A stretch of 64,000 bases of DNA from Enoplolaimus lenunculus (taxonomy: Eukaryota > Nematoda > Enoplea > Enoplida > Thoracostomopsidae): assembly GCA_030248215.1 (NCBI GenBank), contig JASANG010000835.1:62001-126000 (forward strand). The letters are read 5' to 3'. Position 1 is the first letter of the stretch. Each line of letters opens with the position of its first letter. A model generated the notes under the pieces. That model had not been told where the DNA came from. It searched no databases and worked only from the letters and a program-made list of their open reading frames with translations. The position numbers and the translations under genes were made by a program. Positions 34,977 through 47,800 of this stretch are shown one piece after another.

Positions 34977-36221
34977 TTGAGCAAAACACAAATAACAACC
35001 AAAAGTATACATATACGCTTCACTTGTCACGAGTATATTCCATGATTTTAGACCAATAGCCGGACGGCGGGGGTAGACAGTGCTCCGCAATTCCTTTTAC
35101 TCCGTATCCTTAGCCATAATTTAGGAATTCAAAGTTTTTTCTAATTAAAATACTGTTTTTAAACACGTGAGCTCTTTCTGAAATTTTTTAATGATAGTCT
35201 TTTAGAAATTTGGCTACATGTAAACCGTTTTTCTGGCTATTGCCTGGTATGAGTTTGGTATTTATATCCTCAGTGGAATTCTCTTTTATACGTAAAGGTT
35301 CAATAGAAAATCAGTACTCAGAACGCGCGACGACACCAAAACAACAGGATTTAAAGCGAATAAAAAACTATTACATCCCAGGGTTTACATCCGGGGCACC
35401 TAATAAGCGGCACTGGAGGTATGAGCGGCTGTGTAACAATGGATGAGACAAGAACATCAACACTTTTACAGGCTTTGAACTTTAATTTTCTACAGAAATG
35501 TGCAAATGATTTTGTTGATTCGGCAAGTTTTCAGCAACCCAAAAAACGTATTTTCGATAGAGTTTATATTTACAAATATATGGTTAAAAATACTGTTAAA
35601 CTTTAATTCAATTCCTTAAGGGCGTAGCGTCTCTCTATCTTACCAATCTCTAATAATGTGCTTATCGCATAGAATAAATAAATTCCCAACAGAAGTCTTC
35701 AACCTAAGATCATTTTTATAAAAACAATCAAGGTTTCATATAAACCATAAAGTAACCTCTAAAGTTACCACTACTTCAATACGAAGTCCTGGCTATAATT
35801 CTGCAATACAATGATCATTTAGCGCTGATAAACACCGCCAGATTTTCACATTTTATGCAAAAGTTTTACAGGATAACTCCAATCAGTTACCCCTAGGTGT
35901 AATATGTACCACGGTACAACCAGAATAGCTAGGTATTATTACCGAATTTGTACCAATGGAATGGTAGAAACCAAATAGTTGTCACATAATAATAGAAAAT
36001 ATTAGGATTGGGCAAAAACTTTGCTATTAATTTAAAGAAAAATCAGGCAAACGAATTCCTAACTGTTGGTGTATAAATAAAAAGACCTGTTTTTCAATAA
36101 ATTTATAGAAATTAAGCGAGGCAAAATTTTTGCTATAAACTTGTGGAAACATTGATATCAAAACCTTTTTTCACAAGTTGAGGAAAACCGAAATTTTGAA
36201 GAGAGCAAAATATGATATTGT

Positions 36222-36450
36222 TTGGTAAACTTACCAAATAATTTCAAAGCCGAAGGTCCTGTAGTACCAATCGCAGCAATTGATGGCGATAAACCTCCTG
36301 GTGCGCTTGAGTTTGTTGCGTCAGAGTATGCAAATGCAGACGATAGTACACTACGTATACTGAACATAATAGGAAAATTATATGAATGTTTGCTAAATTT
36401 TCAAATTTTAAATAATTATATTATAGGTTTTATCTTCAGAACTTTAGCGT
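36222..36450 (+). CDS. Possible exon; strand ambiguous
   Basis: The plus frame AEGPVVPIAAIDGDKPPGA, continuing LEFVASEYANADDSTLRI, is acidic and has strong purine-first codon bias. The minus strand across 36359-36235 is also open, with a good acceptor (TATGTTCAG) and donor GTAAGT, giving an Ala/Ser/Gly-rich peptide. Only one is likely real. Codon bias favours plus; splice signals favour minus, where it would be an exon upstream of the gene ending at 26364. Confidence 0.35.
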
Positions 36451-36724
36451 AATTTTTAGTTCTATCAAAAGATGGCGCAAAGTCACATTAGAATTAGTCT
36501 AAAAATTGCAGTCAAGGTATTTGCTGTGTTTGTGGCTTAACCTGAGTCTTCAGCTTAGAAAGACTATATACCCAGCTTAAACTATAGTTTAATCTAATAA
36601 TTAAATTTTAGTACTGAAAAATTGAACACGAAAAATTGATTATAAAAGATATTCTTAAAACTACAACTGTTTCAAACTTTTCGATTTTGTCGTTTTGATT
36701 ATTTTTAGAAAAACTTGCTCGACC

Positions 36725-36960
36725 CTAAGCTCGTATTCTCAAATAAGTGTAGCACCTACCGACAGCTGATGATAGGTCTTATATTTTTCGAACAGGTGAA
36801 TTAAAAGGTTCGAAATGCAGCACATTTTTTGCTTTTGGGTTGTCCTACTGCTGTACCAATTGTGAGATCCGAACATTGTTGCAGTTCATCAGTTTGAAAT
36901 TCTATCGCTTACTATTAACTGGTAATATGTGCTATACGCACTGGAAAATATGGTGCTTGG
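36725..36960. mobile_element. MITE (GTGTAGCACCTA family), degraded copy
   Basis: CGTATTCTCAAATAAGTGTAGCACCTA at the left is matched in inverse by ATATGTGCTATACGCA near 36925-36950. Compare 29562-29762. From 36960 to 39430 there are only fragments, including GAGCGAAGC-like and GTGTAGCACC words, and no gene I can support. Confidence 0.45.
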
Positions 36961-39435
36961 AGTTCAAAACAATATTCTTGCTCGCTGCACTCGCTTCGAA
37001 GGTTTAGACATTAATTTCAAAATTACAAAGTTGTATTCGTAAAAATACGTTTGTATAAGTTATCATTAGCTTGCAGCAAAAAAGCTGCATAACTATTTAA
37101 CTTGTTTATCAAGCATAAAAATATAGGGGTTCACTTATGTAACAACAGCCTTGCTCTACCCTAGCCCAATATCTGTGCTGACTTAAGGAAAGAACGGCGG
37201 ATACAGAAATTCTAGACTGAGGGAGGGGCGCAGTACACATTTCAAAGGTCCTCGCCAGCGAAGCAAGCGAAGAGCTAAACGCAGTTCCGTGGCACCAAAG
37301 TAAATTTTTTTAATTTGCAAAGTAGGGAGCTTACCATTCTATCACAAACAAATTTCTGACGGATAGCGCGCGCTCTTCCTCTGGATCCGAACCTGGTTAT
37401 GATAAAGTTTGAGCCTTGAAATATAACTAATTTTAGATCCGACTTTCAAAAAGGATAAGCTAATAACATGAGAATCGTATATATATTTTGTTAACATTAT
37501 TTCTAGCCAGTTTCAATTTCCTTGTTTTTTAACTTATATTTCTCATTAATAAGCAAACCTTGCAGTATTCAGTGAAGTCATAAGAAGGTCAAATATGCAA
37601 AAAAATTTCAAATCAGGAAATGGTAAAAAATATTTAGTAGATAGGGTAAATGCTCAACAAATTCCAGCGTCGCAAGATAACAACGCTAACTTTAACATGT
37701 TATCCGTTGGAAGTGCAAAGTTGGGCCAGTGGAGAAAATTTTACATTTCAGCTGTTTAATTTTCAATTTCTACTGACAACAAGCGATAGCATTGCGTTCA
37801 ATTTAAATGAAATTGTTTATTTCACGGGGGTGCACATGTGCCCTGTTGCACACACCTACTAGCGACCGTGTCCCTACACAAAAATATCGTGAAAAAACCC
37901 CAAAGTATCAGCTTGCTGTACTAGAATTTCAAGGTTCATTAGTTCAAAAAACCTCCATAGTATACATGCATATATACGTTTCGCAATCAATTCTAAACTT
38001 TTTCAAGTTCAACTTTTTGATCCGGCAACTTTTTATAACATATCACAGACGACCATATTTGCGTGATATATATCAATTATTGTTTATGGATGCAAACACA
38101 TGCTATGCAAACAGCAGATTGCAGAAAAAACAACAACTACACAAAACACTTTATAGCTTGAAATATTGATCATAAAATGTCACGAATAGCTGCAGAATGA
38201 ATTGCGTTCATTCCTTCTTGCGTTTCCAACAGTGTATGCACCTATCGCTAGTATTCAATCCCGTTTTCGCATGAATATTTTCTATTACATCTGATATTTA
38301 GGCCCATAATCTCAATTGTGTGTAGCACCAGTTACCAGTTAGTATAGGTTTTGAAACAAGCTAAATGAATCGGCTACAAGCGCAAAAAATTTCACTCAAA
38401 CGAAGGAGCAATAAAGTGCAAAAACAATTGCCAAATTTCGAATCCGTTGGCTGGTGTAAAGTTAAAATCAGCGATCGATAAATGGTTATAGGTGGTAAAT
38501 TTAGAACATGGGCGTTAAATCAATATTTGGTAACAGTGCGAGCAGTTGTTGGTTCAATAGTATACTTTTTGCGGTAAAACAGTTTAGTTATAGATTTTGT
38601 AACTATCAATTCATTAAAGCACCTTAGAAAACAGTGGCGGTTGCAGGATTTTTCAGTAAGAGAAGATTCTTTCTGTTAAAATCTTTCAAAACGTTTAACG
38701 TTTGCGAATACCTCCAAAGGCGCTGAAGTTTTCGAAACTGTGTTCCATAGCGCTATATACTACGACAATTTTGCTAGAAGTAAACTCATTATAAAGTTCT
38801 CACGAACAATTTGAAATCTCAAAAATTTTCAGTATGAAAAATCTGGGAAATACCTGCCCTCGTTCCTTTTATGAAACTGCTACAGTTTGAACAAGCAGCC
38901 TTTAAAAGTAGCATTGGAGACGGGGTAAACAGTTCGAATCTGAGCCCCTGTAGGAATTTAACGAAAACGAATCTATTCTATGGCTTTCGACAGTTGACCG
39001 TAACTTTACCGGTACTAATTTTAAACAGTTCGAATGTTACGGTAGACTAGGTTCAGTGCAAACAGTGCAGGACTTGAAGATATACCATCTATACGTTTCA
39101 TACTTGCAAAATATACGCCATGACTATGACACCATGTTTACTTAATACACTCAACATAATATTTCTGAAATTTAAGAAAAAATTTCTTACATTTAAGAAA
39201 TATAATTAGCAAGGCACACTTGAAAAGTATTTCTGTTATAACAGAATAGTTTTCAAAAAAGTTTTGAAATAAAGCCCGAAAACAAACGTTTTCCAGTTAT
39301 TTTTAGAAAAATTGTTTTAAATATCAGAAAAACTTTTCAGATTTGACACAGAAGTTACTTTTCTGAATAAATTCAGAATTACTATTTTGTGTTTACTGTG
39401 AATATTTCTGTGGCAGTTTACCTATAGTTGTTTAA

Positions 39436-39581
39436 GGGTGTTGACGTTTAATGTAGAGGCCCTGCAGTCAATTTTAAACACAGTACCGTTGCACTCGACC
39501 GTTGCATCAAAGGCAAGAGCTTTATTCACTCGGCCATCTATTTACGGTGTCTCACTATATAATACACGGCATGAGTACTCT
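39436..39581 (+). CDS. Possible internal exon, plus strand, unrecognised
   Basis: After GTTTAAG the phase-2 frame is open with words TFNVEALQSILNTVP and RALFTRPSIYGVSLYN, up to a donor-like GCG|GTATAT. No neighbouring exon that would confirm it was found. Confidence 0.25.
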
Positions 39582-41172
39582 GCGGTATATATACTGTGTG
39601 CAAAACAGTATATCAGCAAATATACAATATATATGCAAATTGCGTTTCCGTATGATAAACTTTAAACACTAATCCATCCAAGCAATCTGATTTTTTTCGA
39701 AATTAACGATCGTGCAATTTTAACAAAATTTAGCTAATTTAAAAAGCAGCATAATTTCTAAATAATCTAAAATTAGTATATTTCCGATAAGGGTTATTGT
39801 AAAATTGGTACCCCGAGATATGAATTTCTGATAACAGAGACGGTCTCCAGGCCGTCTCAAAAACTGGCCTACGTAAAGTCGTAAAACTTACATATACGAA
39901 ACAGTTTTAAGTAATTTGTTAGCTGTCTACTATCTCAGCCCGGAAAGTATAAAAATTTTCGCCTCTAAGAGTTTGGCCAATTTTTATGCAAAGCATTACC
40001 TAAAAAACATCAATTTTGTGTAGAAGGGGAGTTGTATGGAGGATATATCTTCTTCTAAAATTTCATAAAACAGACAAGACAAAACATTTTAACATGTTTT
40101 AGAACGACGGCCTGGCTCATGGATTGTCAAGAAAAAATGTTTTTGTGATGTTGTACCCTCTCGAATTTTATATCCTGGTTATGCCTCTGAATAGCATCAT
40201 CACTATTTTTTCTATAGATACCAGATGTTGTCTTAAGTAAACCCACAGGGTTACTTTTAAAATACATAGCTAGCACATTTAACTACGATTTATTGCTATT
40301 AATTAACAATAAAAGCTTCTTCTTTACCTCAGTAGGATAAAACTTAGGAGGTCTCAGCAGTGGCGTACACAAGGGAAAATAGTTGGAATATCTCTCCAAA
40401 ATTTCAGGAGTGGCAAGAAAATGCTCTTTACAGGCGTTATAGAATAACATTTTAAGTCTTTTTGTAAGAAATAATTCATTCACTCTGTACGGTCGCTAAC
40501 AAAAAACTTTCACTCGAGGTTATACCCTGCTCAAATGAAACCATGGCTGCGCTCCTAATTGGCGACCGAAAAAACACTGGACGTAAGTGACATTTTTAAC
40601 ACATTTTCGGTATTTGCTTATGCGAATCTCCATTAACTTTTTATGTGATTTAAGGTAGTGGGTTCCATTAAACAAGACATGACCGTAGACAGGATTTCGG
40701 TTTTGTGCCATACCGATTTTATTAGTATAAACAAGCCGTTGGAATAGAAGGGGGGATGCATCTGGCAACGGAAAACCACAACCGAGTTATAATAACCAGC
40801 TGTAGAAGAGTTAGCGTCCGCTATCAATGTTGCGTGAATTTGTTGTGATTTTTTTGCACAAAATTTAATTTTTCAAACTTGCGTATATACTGAACAAAAA
40901 TGTTATTACGTATTACGTTGCTGCCATGTTTACGCCGGGTAACTTTTTGTGGGTTGGGTGCTAGTCATTGAGGTCAAAAATTTCTCAATAGATGGATACG
41001 GAAGCCAAATAGTTTCAGCAATTTAAACTCTTGTACACTTCTTTCCCTCACATTTAATGCTTAGCCAAAGACTTAGGCGAAACATAAGACACAGGATAGC
41101 CTTTTTCTAATTATAGGCTTGAGCCTAGAAAAAACGTGGGCGAGAAAGTGTACTGGAGCCGCGTGTTGTTGT

Positions 41173-41493
41173 CTACTCTAGCGACCATAATCAGAGGGCT
41201 GATACACATTTTGCGTCTCCAGAGGGAACCCTCCCATTATTCGTTTACGGGCAGTTATGATTTTTTAATTCACTCCATGTTAGTTGGACCCAACACGCAT
41301 CTTTGTCATTTTTTTTGTTTTGAGCAGAACTGACTTGCTCCGAAACATATTTTTGAATGCCATTTCCGTTCACATTTTGTATTTAATAAAGTTTGTGCGG
41401 CATGTCAGGACAAGACTATTGATTGGAACTCAAAATTCGGTCTTTCCTTTCTCATAATATTATTACCCCAGCGTATTCTGCTGGTCGCTACAG
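41173..41493. mobile_element. TA-MITE (CTGTAGTGACCCG family), diverged copy
   Basis: CTAGCGACCATAATCAGAGGGCTGATA at the left and TATTCTGCTGGTCGCTACAG at the right correspond to the ends of the copies at 2517 and 11691; the block TCTCCAGAGGG(A/T)ACCCTCC is shared with the 2517 copy. It is older than those. Between 39700 and 41170 I see no supportable gene. Confidence 0.55.
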
Positions 41494-42073
41494 TTTAAAT
41501 TTTCATAATTTTACAAAAACGTAAATACCTACAAATGGAAATTAGAATAACAACGCTTTTTAACAACAGAATAATGAATAAAGTGAGAAAGAAAATCAGT
41601 TAAAATATATTAAACAATGAATTTTGCAGAGGCGTGAATTTGCGGAAACTATTCGTTTGATGCAATTCCAAGGCGTGGGTACTCGTTCATCAGTTTATAG
41701 GTTAAAAAGTGTACCGTAGGTATAGGTTGTTTATTAGCTGGACGCAAAACGTCGCGTGACGTGGTAATGAATTAACTTCAGAGGCAAAGGGCGAGTGAAA
41801 TTAAGTTTTCTATTGACAAGTATTAACGAAACCTTTGGATGCTCTGAGAAATATGTTTATATGAGGTGTTGGAAAAAATTCTGTTTTCATTGATGAAGAT
41901 TTTTAAACTTTAAAGTTTTAAGTCTAAAAGTAAAAGCGGTGGGATAGAGGAGATATACTCAATTTTGAAATTTGCGTCGAGACATGGAACAAATCTCCGT
42001 TAAAAGACTGTGGAATAACCTTTTGTGTTTGAGCACTTCAATTTTACATTCTGGAGACAAATTCATGATATAT

Positions 42074-42344
42074 TTATCCCCTTCTCATATTGAGTTGCCT
42101 ATAGGCAACTCAGCGCAGTATATATACGTTAAATAATATATATCGCACCCTGTTTAACAACTGCAACACGTATACATAGTACTAAATCACCACAAGACGT
42201 GAGAGCCCCCTCGGGCTCGAGCGTCAAGCTCCTATAGCTGAATGGTGATGGTATACGCCTCCAACTACAGTCACTGGAGTTCGAATCCTACCATAAAAGT
42301 AGGTCTCAGAGGAAATAGAAAATATTCATGTGAGAAAGGGTTAA
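42074..42344 (+). mobile_element. tRNA-like TIR element, copy 2
   Basis: This copy matches 23713-23982 from CACAAGAC through the GCTCGAGCGTCAAGCTCC block to GTGAGAAAGGGTTAA. It keeps the best B box (GAGTTCGAATCC) and an A-box-like TAGCTGAATGGTGATGG. The left third (with GTTGCCTATAGGCAACTCA, a perfect hairpin) differs from the other copies. Confidence 0.6.
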
Positions 42345-43571
42345 GCGAAAAAAGTTTCTATTTCTTTCGGGCGGCCACGTTGCTTCACGCTTGCTCTTAG
42401 GAAACACAACAAGTCGACCGTCCACCTACACATTTTAGGTGATCGCGTATTTTTGATTTCTTAACGAAATTGGTCACAAAATTACAGTACAGTTAAAATA
42501 CCATATTTTACCATTTCTTTTTGCTAGTATCAGTAAATAATATTCCCATTTCAACATGTAAACAGTGTAAATAGCGGAAACAATGTGTTAAACTTCAAAA
42601 AACGATTTTTTAGCTTTAAGTTTTGAATTATTATTTGCTAAATAGATTCGGATAGTCATTTTGTGATTTGCAAGCAACGTTAATCCCGCACATCTTGACA
42701 AAAACCACGTCAAAGATGTTTTGTAATATTTCGGTTCGGTGGCAAATTAGTACACATATGTGTGTTCGAATTCCCCCCGAAAAAAATTAAAGCCCCGTGG
42801 GAGGTTATGGTCCAATTAGCGAGTTACTGAAACTTCGCATGCCCAGAAAAATTTTTTGGCAGCTTTACCATGAAGTGCTGGCTGTAAGTCTCGGGTATTT
42901 CAGTTTCTAATTAACAAACATAAGACATAAAGTATAATCTATTAATTTTGTCCCCGAAAACAAGAAGACAGCGGTGCGACCATGATTAACAGCGTTCTGG
43001 TAATAGTTTTTTACGGCAAAACTCAAGAACTAGGCTTTATACCAAAGGGTGGGAATTATCAAATAATTGAAACATTAGTACGCCTTAGACTTTGAAATAA
43101 TAAACCAAGGTGGGATCTAGAAATTGTCTGGGAATGGCACCCGGCTACCGATTCTCAAAAATCTTTTAGGCGATTTATTGCTAAAAATTCCACCTGTGTA
43201 AATAATTAGGGTTCGCTTTGCTCACGTAGTTATTTCTCAGCTGTTACAACTTTGTTTCGACTCATATATTTTTACGAAGAAAATATGGTACGTACAAACC
43301 TTTTATTGGGTGGTTCACATTTTGAAAACTAAATATATTTAGAACACTGAGATGTACATATATAACATTGCATACATGTAGGTCAAAGCCAAACTTTAAA
43401 TTTCCACTGCAAAATACTGAATCTACCGCTACAAGTAAACTATGATAAAAATCGTATGTAAAGAAGAGTTTCGCAGCAATAAACTGCCTGTTACTCAGGA
43501 ATATATTGTCGTGATCGCACGTAAACTGTTCGTCACTGTGCGAAATCGCACGTAGTCGCCGGACGGCGACG

Positions 43572-44490
43572 GAATAAACTAAAAATACTTTAAAAAGTTT
43601 AGCGCCACCCTAAAACCTTAGAATAACGGGCCCATGTAAAGATCAGGGGATGAACGTTTTTCTGTGGGATAGACTATTTTTTGCTTGGCTTAGGCTTAGA
43701 CTTGAATAAATTAAAAATACTTTAAAAAGTTTAGCGCCACCCTAAAACCTAAGAATAACGGGCCCATGTAAAGATCAGGGGATGAACGTTTTTCTGTGGG
43801 ATAGACTATTTTTTGCTTGGCTTAGGCTTAGACTTGAATAAATTAAAAATACTTTAAAAAGTTTAGCGCCACCCTAAAACCTAAGAATAATGGGCCCATG
43901 TAAAGATCAGGGGCTGAACGTTTTTCTGTGGGATAGACTATTTTTTGCTTGGCTTAGGCTTAGACTTGAATAAATTAAAAATACTTTAAAAAGTTTAGCG
44001 CCACCCTAAAATCTAAGAATAATGGGCCCATGTAAAGATCAGGGGCTGAACGTTTTTCTGTGGGATACACTATTTTTTGCTTGGCTTAGGCTTAGACTTG
44101 AATAAATTAAAAATACTTTAAAAAGTTTAGCGCCACCCTAAAACCTAAGAATAACGGGCCCATGTAAAGATCAGGGGATGAACGTTTTTCTGTGGGATAG
44201 ACTATTTTTTGCTTGGCTTAGGCTTAGACTTGAATAAATTAAAAATACTTTAAAAAGTTTAGCGCCACCCTAAAATCTAAGAATAATGGGCCCATCTAAA
44301 AACAGGGGCTGAACCTTTTTCTGTGAGATAGACTATTTTTTGCTTGGCTAGGCTTAGACTTGAATAAATTAAAAATACTTTAAAAAGTTTAGCGCCACCC
44401 TAAAATCTAAGAATAATGGGCCCATGTAAAGATCAGGGGCTGAACCTTTTTCTGTGGGATAGACTATTTTTTGCTTGGCTTAGACTTAGG
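43572..44490. repeat. Tandem array, 132-bp unit, about 7 copies
   Basis: GGGCCCATGTAAAGATCAGG recurs at 43628, 43760, 43892, 44024, 44156, 44288 and 44418, a spacing of 132 bp (130 for the last). Units are nearly identical. Each contains a GGCTTAGGCTTAGACTTG piece and a fragment of a MITE end (GGCCCATGTAAAGA). The array therefore seems to have grown from inside a MITE of the 21072/31165 family. Confidence 0.85.
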
Positions 44491-44613
44491 CTTAGATTTA
44501 GGAATATGCTCTTTCTTGCGGTTAGGTTTAGGCTTAGTCTTAGGCGTATGCTTAGGTTCAGGCTTAGGACTATACTTATAATACTGTTCCAGTCCTGTTC
44601 TTTACATTAGCCA
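44475..44613. mobile_element. Right part of the parent MITE, with TTAGGC-like array
   Basis: A run of GGCTTAG, GGTTTAGGC and similar units ends in TATAATACTGTTCCAGTCC and CTGTTCTTTACATTAGCC, the expected right terminus of the family. It directly follows the 132-bp array. Confidence 0.65.
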
Positions 44614-44702
44614 AATAATGTAAGGCGTAACTTCTACGACGTTGTCCTGAATCTGGGCTGTACATTTGCTTCGACACTTGTCAAAAAATATAACCGACTT
44701 AC

Positions 44703-44859
44703 CGGTAAACTTTGATAATGCCTTCGGTTTATGAATACTGATTCCAACATGATTTGCATCTGTCCCTGTTGCTGCCGCAGCTGCATCTTTGTTGTTGTTA
44801 TTATTGTTGTTGTTCTTGTTGCTGTTTGAAGTTGATGCGGATCCAAAAATTTTGAACAT
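44703..44859 (-). CDS. Putative first coding exon with poly-Asn and poly-Ala, unrecognised gene
   Basis: ATG at 44857-44859 starts MFKIFGSASTSNSNK, followed by eight Asn, KD, five Ala, then GISIHKPKALSKFTG. A consensus donor CCG|GTAAGT ends it in phase 1. Codon bias is clearly coding-like. It lies upstream of, and on the same strand as, the Asn/Lys-rich gene at 32539-26364 and could be its first exon; the phases would need an exon between them. Family unknown. Confidence 0.5.
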
Positions 44860-44899
44860 GATTTTAAATTATAATTGTGTTTTAATTTAAATAATAAGC

Positions 44900-47800
44900 A
44901 TTAAACGTCGAGGTAAATGTGTTCAAATTTTAAGATAAATTATACTTTAGTTGACATAGAAATTGTTAAATATACCTGTAATAGGTAATAGGTCTAAATT
45001 AGAAAAGGGAGTTTTCAATGCTTATCTGTTATGTTGCGTAGTGATTGTCGTGTGCAACGTTTAATCGTCTGGTCCGGGTTCGATTCAGTGTTATGTTATC
45101 ATAAAAATGACTGCGCAACAAGTTGTAGAAATATATTCAATCCATAAAACAGCGCAATTTTTCATTCACAGAACTGAAGTTAATTTTTAGACTAAGCAAT
45201 TTTAAATTTTTGGCATAGCATAGAGCGACTTGTGTTACTCGTTTTCCTGTTCGTAATCAAGCGATACATAACAAGAGATGATAGAACCGCAACTATGGGT
45301 TGTGAGATCATGTGCATCCATCAAAAACAATCTACGCGTACGTCCTGGGGAAAATGTTTTGAGAGTATTAAAATAATATGATATAAATCTTTTATCCATC
45401 TTTAAAATTTGCTTGTATTCTCAACTACATTTCCTTGTTGTACTGCTAAGCGATGAGTAGATACATTTCAAATGAGAGCAAATTTTAGAAGTATTTTTAA
45501 AATAGTTTATACTAGTATATATTTAAATTTAAAGGCAGAGCCAAACATTTTGCATCCCAGTACACTTCCCACCATCGGTTCTGGCTAGGTTTCTTAAAAG
45601 GTTTTTATACCTAGGTAAGCCTAAGCCTAAGTCTAAACATATACCTATGACTTTACCTAAGCCTAGAGCCTGAGCCTCAGCTTTAATATCAAATGCAGGG
45701 CAGAAAGTGTACAACAACGAAATTATGTTTTTGGGGTTCAGCCCGATAGTTTGCGTCTTCTGGCTACACATTTATCAAAAAATAATTTCGCAATCTCACA
45801 TTGGTTAGGCTACTAAACGCAATATCCACTGTAACTTAATCCGTGCACCAGGCAAATTTTCGATTGAACGGTACAATAAGCTCGATTGTTACTAAGTAGC
45901 CTTATATGACGTATTAAGCATTACACAGGATTTTGCAAATTTACCGTAGAAGCGCATTTATATCGACGACTGCATGACCAATATTTACCAGCGTTTAGCA
46001 ATTATGCATTTTCGTAGTAATAAATCAATTTTAAAGAATACTCGCGGTTCTCTGTGCTCAAATCTTAACCAGTACCAGGCAAATTGACTAGAAACATAAT
46101 TAGTCCTTTTTCGAAGGGCCTAGCCAGGATTTCATTTCGCGAGGGCATATATATCATCAACAATTTGTTCACGGGCAACCAGACCGAGCGAGAATTCTTT
46201 GACTGCTTGGAGGTACTAGCATAAAATATTAACACGACGGTAAAGGTGTGAGTTTTCCTACTTACAGGAAATTAATGTATTATATCGTCGACGAGCGAGA
46301 AAATTTTTGACCGTAAGGAAGTACGTAGCAACATAATTATGAAGACGGTAACGGGGTCTGAGTTTACTGTCATTCACAAAACCACTGAAATATGTATACA
46401 CCCTTTATATAATACGTTTTATATTTCAATAATTTGAACGGTTAAATCTACAGCTCTATTAGCAAAGGGTCATTAAGTAGTACGGCAATACAGCTTGCGG
46501 TAGGTAATGATTTTTATAATGACACGGTTGGTCAAAAAAATTAACGTTTGAAATTTCGGCTTCTTGAAATCAATAAATCATGCCTGGGAAGTATTCTCAA
46601 ATGTGTGTAGCACCTAGTGACAGATATATATGCGAGGCTAGGAATTGTTGTAGATTTGTTTGTAACATGACATATATGTTACCTTGTTTAGCGCATTTAT
46701 TATATTACTCAAAAACATGAACAAACTAAAAAAACTCGTTGAAAATGGTTTTAAAACTTCAATTTTAAATTTTTTAAAAAAATTAGAACTATAAAACCAT
46801 ATGTGAATATAATACAATTCCCTTAGGTGAACAGATAAAACTGTACTTTAGACATCTGTTTTAAAATAAGTTAAGTTCAAAGCTGATCGCGAGTTCGCAT
46901 AGAAACTGCACAATATGTGGGAAACTTTCAACATTTATATCTGAAAATATATATAATTTGTAACTCAAAAAATACACATATATAATCATACTAATCTTTT
47001 CGAAACGTAGGGTCTGAAGGATTTTTAGAAATATATACCATAGTAGACTAATTTTAGTCGATCAACGCGAATCGTCGAACTATGAAACAATTTTGAATTT
47101 GGTTTTTGATTCGCACACCGTATTTAGCACTTTTTAAAAATCTGCTATTCATTATTATCTCGGCCCATGTTACATTAAGTTGTGTCTAGGCTTAATCTTT
47201 ACGCTAGTTTTTTGTGTTATCTTTTGCTGGTAAAACTACTTTAAACATCGTCCAATGTAGTTACTAATTTTGAGGCCGTTTTCATGGAAGGTTTTAGAGC
47301 TAAAACTGTGACAAAGTTTTGTACAAGTTTCTGCCTTGGTGTTCACATTAGCAATTTCTTCAATACATCTTGTATGTTAAGCTGAATAATTTAAAAAAGT
47401 TGTTCATATGCCGTATTCGTAAAGCCAGTTAATTGCACTGCTCTGGTAACTCGGCACAACGTCACTTTCCTACCGACTGCGCCGATAGGCCCCGCAATAG
47501 GTGCGTTGACAATTTCAATGCCAGCTTCATGCATGATACAAAAACGAAGTGCAATATTGATTAACACCGAAACTGTAAGAAAAGTTGTTAGCTCCAGACA
47601 TTTTTACAAGCTTGGGTAATCAGACGTGATCCACTGAGTAACATATTTGTCGCACAAAGTAAACCACTGCGCTTGCATATTAAATCATGGTGACATTGCA
47701 CAACAGAAAAGATTGGTATGATCCAGGGCAGATCATAGCTCCGAGTAGTAACCATTGGAAAATCTATTGTTTTCCTTTCATATTATTGAACAAGGTTTAT

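Noticed and set aside
43572-44490. CRISPR-like array (regular 132-bp repeats)
   Set aside because: The units are contiguous, with no unique spacers, and the setting is a eukaryotic transposon.
45033-45100. Possible tRNA gene around GGGTTCGATTC
   Set aside because: There is a B-box-like word, but no acceptor stem, D-arm or anticodon arm could be folded.
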